DNA from: Symbiodinium natans
Taxonomy: Eukaryota > Sar > Dinophyceae > Suessiales > Symbiodiniaceae
Direction of reading: 5' to 3'
Assembly (NCBI GenBank): GCA_905221605.1
Contig: CAJNDS010002457.1
Coordinates: 387,501-451,500 of the forward strand
DNA: 64,000 nucleotides
The position numbers were made by a program, and so were the translations under genes. The notes under the pieces are model-generated. The model ran no database searches, was not told the DNA's origin, and saw nothing but the letters and a program-made list of their open reading frames with translations. This document shows positions 59,646-64,000 of this stretch, piece by piece (position 1 is the first letter of the stretch; every line of letters starts with the position of its first letter).

Positions 59646-59763
59646 GGGAAACCTAAGCAAGCAGCACGGATTGCACTCTGTTTTGTGGCCATGCTCTTCG
59701 GGGCGGCTGGCGCCTTTGGCATCGATCTGCACTCGATTCCCCCTCCCCCCCTCGAAGCATCTA
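59646..59763 (+). CDS. Putative exon with a hydrophobic segment
   Basis: The frame reads GKPKQAARIALCFVAMLFGA and then AGAFGIDLHSIPPPPLEA, a likely signal or membrane helix, ending at an F6 element. No ATG is in place before the helix unless the internal ATG at 59692 is used. Confidence 0.45.
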
Positions 59764-59765
59764 CT

Positions 59766-59887
59766 TACTGTTGGTTTGCAGGGAATGAGGGAATAAGGTA
59801 TCATATATATATATATATATGCCACTAAAGGGTGTATAGGGGATATATGGTACCTCATTCCCCCGTTCCCTACCAACCAACAGTAAG
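59766..59887. mobile_element. Element family F6 acting as intron
   Basis: TACTGTTGGTTTGCAGGGAA and TTCCCTACCAACCAACAGTA are the inverted ends; the loop has (TA)n. A CCCTAAA array follows. Confidence 0.65.
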
Positions 59888-60118
59888 TCTAGAACCCAAC
59901 CCTAAACCCTAAACCTTAAACCCTAAACCCTAAACCCTAAACCCTCAATACTAAATATAGTTGCCTGACCGCAAGCTCGGTTAACTTTCTCGCGTTTTAG
60001 AGTACCTTGCTTCCTGGGTTCTTGAGTCGCGCGAACTTGCCAACCCTAAAGCCTAAACCCTAAACCCTAAAGCCTAAACCCTAAACCCTAAACCCTAAAC
60101 CCTAAACCAAAATCAAGC

Positions 60119-60257
60119 GACCCCAAACACGATGGTTCGGGAAGCCCTGCGGGTTCTTCAACTCCTCACAGGCTTCGGGCGAGGTTGCGTCCTCGACGCT
60201 CTTGCAGAGAGCACAGGTGCCGAGCTCGTGGGGATCTTGCGGTGTGCTGCTCCTAGG
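60119..60257 (+). CDS. Putative exon, frame ambiguous
   Basis: Two frames are open: one from an ATG at about 60132 (MVREALRVLQLLTGFGRGCV), the other TRWFGKPCGFFNSSQASGEV. It is followed by a TTTAGGG array. Confidence 0.4.
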
Positions 60258-60467
60258 GTTTAGGGTTTAGGGTTTAGGGTTTAGGGTTTAGGGTTTAGGG
60301 TTTAGGGGCCCCAAGGGTGTCGATTCTTCACAGGGTGGTGGTATCACGTTCCCGGGTGGTTAAGAGACTCGCAGCACCAGCTTGTTACCCCCCCCCCCCC
60401 CCCCCCCCCCGAGGTTCCTGAACCATGAGTGCCCCACCCCCCAAGTTTCCTGAACCATACTCGCAGA

Positions 60468-60554
60468 GTACTCCAAAGCAGGACCCGCTCGCAGCAATGA
60501 TCGCCGGTGGCGAGAAGGTCCTGAGAGGCTAGTTTTCGAACTCCGCCAGTCGGG
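60468..60554 (+). CDS. Putative exon
   Basis: ACTCGCAG precedes and GTAATCCCC follows. The frame reads YSKAGPARSNDRRWREGPER and then LVFELRQS. A second frame (KQDPLAAMIAGGEKVLRG, stop) is also open. Confidence 0.4.
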
Positions 60555-60672
60555 TAATCCCCTCCTCCTAATATTAAACCTTCCCTATCAACCCCAATAT
60601 GAAGCACTTGCAAGCTCCTTATGTTGTTATACGTACAGTAATAGGTACAGTTTCAATGCCTTTAGGGTTTCG

Positions 60673-60978
60673 ATGCGGATGGTCATCAATGACTCCGGTC
60701 CTCACACTTCAGGTCGTGGCTGCTTAGGGCTTAAGGAGAAGGGCTGGGGCACGTTTGCCGCCAGTCGTCGGTGCCTTCCCCTGCCCCCGTGGGCCATCAA
60801 AGCAACATGGCCCCAGGAGGTGGTCGTGAAGGACTGTGTGTGCAGCATAGGGCGACGTCCGCACCCTGACAAGATCTCCATGGAGAGTTGGCGGTGGTCT
60901 TCAAGTCTAGGCGAACCATGGGAACCCCTCGAATCTGCAAAGAGTCTACCCTCCAAGCCGAGATCCGTCAACTGCTAA
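60673..60978 (+). CDS. Open frame of 101 codons
   Basis: From ATG (MRMVINDSGPHTSGRGCLGL) it runs through VVVKDCVCSIGRRPHPDKIS and WRWSSSLGEPWEPLESAKSL to TAA. The second half has better coding character than the first. An antisense frame overlaps. Confidence 0.4.
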   Translation: MRMVINDSGPHTSGRGCLGLKEKGWGTFAASRRCLPLPPWAIKATWPQEVVVKDCVCSIGRRPHPDKISMESWRWSSSLGEPWEPLESAKSLPSKPRSVNC

Positions 60979-61236
60979 CCCTTTAAGCCCCCGAAAATGG
61001 GCGGCCTCCGCAAGTAGTCGTTGACGATATCAAGCAAGGTTTGGTTGCGCAAGAATACGGTGGTTATTGGATATTCTCGGACAGGGTTGGTCTTGGTGTG
61101 GATAGGCTTGGTGTTGGTATGAAAGTGTTTAGTGGGGCCAGAATGGGTTTGTCCCAGTGTGAGCGATGAAGTCCCTAAACCCCAAACCCTAAACCCTAAA
61201 CCGCCTAAACCCTAAACCCTAAACCCTTGGCCACAG

Positions 61237-61317
61237 CCGTTCCTTGCGGGGTGGCGCAGCGCCCTGCGTCAAGGCCAGGGAACAGAGGGACCCAGACCTG
61301 CTCCTCCAAACCTTTAG
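61237..61317 (+). CDS. Putative terminal exon
   Basis: GCCACAG precedes. The frame reads PFLAGWRSALRQGQGTEGPR and then PAPPNL before TAG. Confidence 0.5.
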   Translation, partial: PFLAGWRSALRQGQGTEGPRPAPPNL

Positions 61318-61400
61318 GAGGTTTTAGTTTTACGGTAGAAGTGCTTGGGGTTTAGGGTTTAGGGTTTAGGGTTTAGGGTTTAGGGTTTTGGATTTTTCAG

Positions 61401-61495
61401 ATGAAGGGCCAAGGGTTCGTATATCTATGGCGAAAGCGCTTCATCAATATCAGCTGGGCTCCAACTGGGCCCAGCCGGATTGTAGATTCTAGATC
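61401..61495 (+). CDS. Putative exon, clear coding
   Basis: ATTTTTCAG precedes. The frame reads MKGQGFVYLWRKRFINISWA and then PTGPSRIVDSRS before a CCCTAAA array. Confidence 0.5.
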
Positions 61496-61561
61496 TCAAC
61501 CCTAAACCCTAGACCTTAGACCCTAAACCCTAAACCCTAAACCCTAAACCCTGAACCCTCA

Positions 61562-61656
61562 GAATCTTTCAAGATCCGAAGTCTGGGTCCCTCCTGTGTC
61601 CCTCGTACCTTGAGCCTTGCCCGGACAATGCCTCTCAGCGTCTCGGCCAAAAATCA
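61562..61656 (+). CDS. Putative exon
   Basis: CCCTCAG precedes. The frame reads ESFKIRSLGPSCVPRTLSLA and then RTMPLSVSAKNQ. Confidence 0.45.
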
Positions 61657-61671
61657 GGGTTTAGGGTTTAA

Positions 61672-61766
61672 ATAGTGCGATAAGGTGTGTGAAAAAGTGA
61701 GTCGGGTGAGCCCCAAGCCTCCCACACACATGTGGAGGCTGCAACGTTCCACACCAAGCCAGCGAC
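61672..61766 (+). CDS. Putative exon before an F3 element
   Basis: AAATAG precedes. The frame reads CDKVCEKVSRVSPKPPTHMW and then RLQRSTPSQR, ending at the F3 element. Confidence 0.4.
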
Positions 61767-61890
61767 TTGGGGATGTCCCCCCTTATCTTAACAGTCCTTA
61801 GTAGGATTACCACACCCCTGTATCAGAATCCCAAAGCCCTAAACCCTAAACCCTAAACCCTATACCCTAAACCCCATTAAGGACTGTTCG
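61765..61890. mobile_element. F3 element interrupted by a telomere array
   Basis: GACTTGGGGATGTCCCCCCT and AACAGTCCTTAGTAGGATTA form the left part. A CCCTAAA array sits at 61837-61873, and CATTAAGGACTGTTCG continues the right arm. Confidence 0.65.
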
Positions 61891-62067
61891 TGTTCGGCGA
61901 AACCCTCCAAGCCCTAATGACTTAGGAGCCCAATCGGTGGACTTTAATACTTTGGGTATACTAAACCCCTACGAAAAGAAAAGTTTAGACTTTTTAAAGC
62001 CAGGGTATTGGGCAAAAAAACCCCAAGCCCTAAACCCTAAACCCTAAGCCCCATGTAGGGCCATCAG

Positions 62068-62143
62068 AGTTCATCTTCCTTGGCCCAGGGAACGGGCGGT
62101 TGAGGACGCCGCGGGCCCAGCGGCCACGAGATTACTTGGGGAG
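62068..62143 (+). CDS. Putative exon
   Basis: CATCAG precedes. The frame reads EFIFLGPGNGRLRTPRAQRP and then RDYLG, followed by F4-like TTGGGGAGGTTCATGG. Confidence 0.45.
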
Positions 62144-62310
62144 GTTCATGGGAGGGGATGTTGCTTGTGGTTTTAGATTGGGGGTTTTTGTTGTTGTGGC
62201 TGGTTATGTGCCTGCTTGAGTCCCTACTTAATTCCTGTCTATGTGTTTTTTCCTAGTGTCATCATATACCCGAAGCCCTACTGCCGGTGCATGCCCCCCC
62301 CCCCCCCCCC

Positions 62311-62350
62311 AGCGCCAAGGTGGACGTCTACCGCAAAGCGGCTCCCGAGG
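62311..62350 (+). CDS. Exon joined to 62646
   Basis: The poly-C tract and CCCAG precede. The frame reads SAKVDVYRKAAPE and ends at GTGTTGCC. Confidence 0.5.
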
Positions 62351-62645
62351 TGTTGCCTTAGGGGCGGTGGGAGGGGGGGGGGGGCCTTTTTGTTTTTGAC
62401 GGAGGTTTTCTGGTTTTGGGTTTCAGGGTGCTCGAGAGCTTTAGGGGTTTCAGGTTTCTTGGGCTGCCTAAGTTTCCTCATGTTTAGAGAGACTGATGAC
62501 GCCGCCCTCGGTCCGCGCATCAAAAACCCGTTGGTGTCACAGAGGCTTTTCGCAGTTTCGGGGGGCGTTGTGTCCAAGCTGACCTTAGTATGGTCCCTTC
62601 CTCCGCTAAAGGGTTCTGAAGTATAGCCTTCTTTTCTTGGTGCAG

Positions 62646-62720
62646 GACATCGACGAGCAGTGCTTTGCGTACTGCAAAGAGGCGTGCGCACAAAGCCCCC
62701 CAGCCCCACCTCAGCCCTGA
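62646..62720 (+). CDS. Terminal exon, Cys-containing
   Basis: GGTGCAG precedes. The frame reads DIDEQCFAYCKEACAQSPPA and then PPQP before TGA at 62718. It joins in phase to KAAPE of the previous exon, giving a small acidic Cys-rich C-terminus. Confidence 0.55.
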   Translation, partial: DIDEQCFAYCKEACAQSPPAPPQP

Positions 62721-63126
62721 AACCTCAGTCCTGAACCCTAACCCTAAACCCAAAAACCAAAACCCCAGCCCTAAACCCTAAACCCTAAGCCCTAAACCCT
62801 AAACCTGCCGGTTCGGGGGGCCGGGGGACTCCTCTTGGTTCATGGGACTGCTTTAGGGGGTTTCGGGCTTAGGGTTTAGGATTTAGGTCCTACTAGTACT
62901 AGTTGCATTCTTAGCTGGGTCAGCCTTTCACTTAGGGGGACTGCCAGTAGAACTTCTAAACCTCTGGTACTTGCAAGTTTTTTCGTAAGTCCCATGAGCC
63001 AAACTCCAAGCAACCCTAAACCGTAGAGGCTTCCAAACATTGTATCTCCTTGTATTCTACACATACATGTATACACATATGTATACCCTTCATGGTACAT
63101 GTTTCGACTTCTAACTCTAAACCCTA

Positions 63127-63332
63127 ACCCTACTCCCCATCGCGGCGTCCACTCCTGAAGGCCGTGTCTCGGGTGCAGGTCCGATACCAGGTACAAGAGG
63201 CCCAGGGTTTCGGAGGTCTGGGGTGTTCGGGAAAATGGCACTGCAGTCCATCCTCAACAAAAGGGTCTTAAGGTTCACAGCTTCAGCAATTTCGTGCTTC
63301 GGCTCTGAGATTTTGGACTTGAGAGTCGTTTG
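63127..63332 (+). CDS. Open frame of 68 codons
   Basis: The frame reads LLPIAASTPEGRVSGAGPIP and MALQSILNKRVLRFTASAIS to TGA. The later half, from the internal ATG, looks best. It overlaps a minus-strand frame. Confidence 0.35.
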
Positions 63333-63351
63333 AGGATTTAGGGTTTAGGCT

Positions 63352-63400
63352 TTGAAGCGGCAAAGGCCATCGGACTGGCTTCTGGGATCGTTGCCTAAGT
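63352..63400 (+). CDS. Putative exon
   Basis: The heptamer-derived GTTTAG precedes. The frame reads FEAAKAIGLASGIVA before TAA, and the same frame continues VGLGDEKSIMQPLHATHVRW after the stop. Confidence 0.4.
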
Positions 63401-63479
63401 TGGTTTGGGGGATGAGAAGTCAATTATGCAACCACTACATGCAACGCATGTGCGGTGGTCCAAAATTTGGCAGCTGATG

Positions 63480-64000
63480 GGCGGAGACTCAGAATCTTAA
63501 ACAAGTCTGTGGGCCTCACCCGAAACATGCCCGAATGTGAACCCCCCCCTCACCACCAATGACATCCAATGACGAGCATGAACTCAATCTCCTTCACCTG
63601 AAAGTCTGAACCTCAAAAGCTCCCCTCAACACCGAAGGTTTTTCAAGACTCTGCTTGAATATTTGCCACAAAAAGAACGTCCGAAGCCCGCCTCCTCCCC
63701 GCCCCACCCCCCCCACCCCAAACCCGAAGCCCTGTTGGGTACGTGACAGCTACAACTAGGGGACTCTAGAATGTATGCTCGTACCACAAAGCCCACCACC
63801 ACACCCATAGGCAAAACACAAGCATACAAATAGCGGAGTTCAGGTTAAAGAGTTTAGGGTTGTGTGGTTTAGGATTCCGGAGCTTCAGGGCAATGAGGGT
63901 TCAAGGGGTAGGTGTTGGGGTTCTCGACTTTAGGACGATTCAAGGGCTTTATGTGTGGAAGAGCCACCGCCAAAGTGGACTTTCGTTCAGCTAGGCAGGA
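63480..64000. other. Right end without a convincing exon
   Basis: Only short overlapping frames. The minus-strand frame at 63626-63829 contains a Gly-rich stretch from a C-rich tract and is unlikely to be real. Confidence 0.35.

Larger units (their letters stand above)
1..64000. repeat. Dispersed telomere-type heptamer arrays, both orientations
   Basis: Runs of CCCTAAA or TTTAGGG, from 2 to about 20 units with many one-base variants, recur every few hundred bases from 1 to 30694 and from 37325 to about 63340. The longest near-perfect runs are near 8702-8816, 9894-9980, 16614-16738, 23413-23506, 27210-27292, 28625-28850, 43770-43888, 44500-44640, 49482-49625 and 54686-54778. Orientation changes from array to array. 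Where exons could be joined, the arrays always lie inside introns. The heptamer is the known telomere repeat of plants and many protists, including dinoflagellates. Because orientation alternates and unique sequence follows each run, these are interstitial arrays, not one chromosome end. Confidence 0.97.

Noticed and set aside
1-64000. CRISPR array, tRNA, rRNA, bacterial operon or viral genome
   Set aside because: The regularly spaced repeats are telomeric heptamers without constant spacers. No cloverleaf, rRNA or phage-type gene order was seen.

Overview
The window looks like nuclear DNA of a dinoflagellate. The reasons are: plant-type telomere heptamers (TTTAGGG/CCCTAAA) spread through the sequence in both orientations; very short GC-rich coding exons whose introns begin GT, GC or GA and end AG; several families of ~75-180 bp inverted-repeat elements that sit exactly as introns (introner-like); and a polymorphic-membrane-protein-like beta-helix/multi-pass membrane protein of a kind common in dinoflagellates. 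I cannot name the species. No rRNA, tRNA, CRISPR array, prokaryotic operon or convincing spliced-leader sequence was seen.

Layout. (1) 0-6.4 kb: a ladder of about 15 short plus-strand exons separated by heptamer arrays, with no family recognised. (2) 6.46-25.34 kb: a plus-strand gene whose exons join in phase into a domain that resembles DUF3626 from memory (blocks ERELFGGAYDDAKPFDRCKY, YGDSYLVLK, DVRLRCTFAS, LDKYAHVLNEYNDQELQ, then IYKEVQIHGE near a TAA stop at 25334). SPRY-like exons (16.77-22.57 kb) lie between the main block and the C-terminal block, which is unusual. (3) 25.8-30.8 kb: more short plus-strand exons, including a possible secreted-protein start at 26898. (4) 30.8-37.3 kb: an island free of heptamers holding the clearest gene of the window, a three-exon gene for a 1529-residue beta-helix, Cys-rich, multi-pass membrane protein. 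(5) 37.4-47.7 kb: short exons of several genes, including a CUB/HERC-like segment, a Tudor-like pair, and an odd AT-richer stretch at 45.4-46.5 kb. (6) 47.99-50.54 kb: a secreted ricin-B-type (beta-trefoil) lectin whose seven small exons join in perfect phase. (7) 52-64 kb: more short plus-strand exons, several with stop codons.

The most unusual property is architectural. Nearly every intron carries a telomere-type heptamer array, an introner-like element, or both. Some arrays interrupt the elements and are flanked by a duplicated piece of the element end. One intron of the beta-helix gene (31630-31731) is similar over its whole length to segments at 52733 and 56470. Many introns carry a direct repeat of 2-14 bases shared between the intron start and the next exon start. 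Together these suggest intron gain by mobile elements combined with insertion or growth of telomeric DNA.

Certainty: the beta-helix gene, the lectin gene and the 7.5-13.2 kb exon chain are well supported by phase and motif continuity. Most other exons are single-exon inferences from an open frame, codon character and flanking splice sites. All were read by eye, and their exact borders may be off by a few bases.
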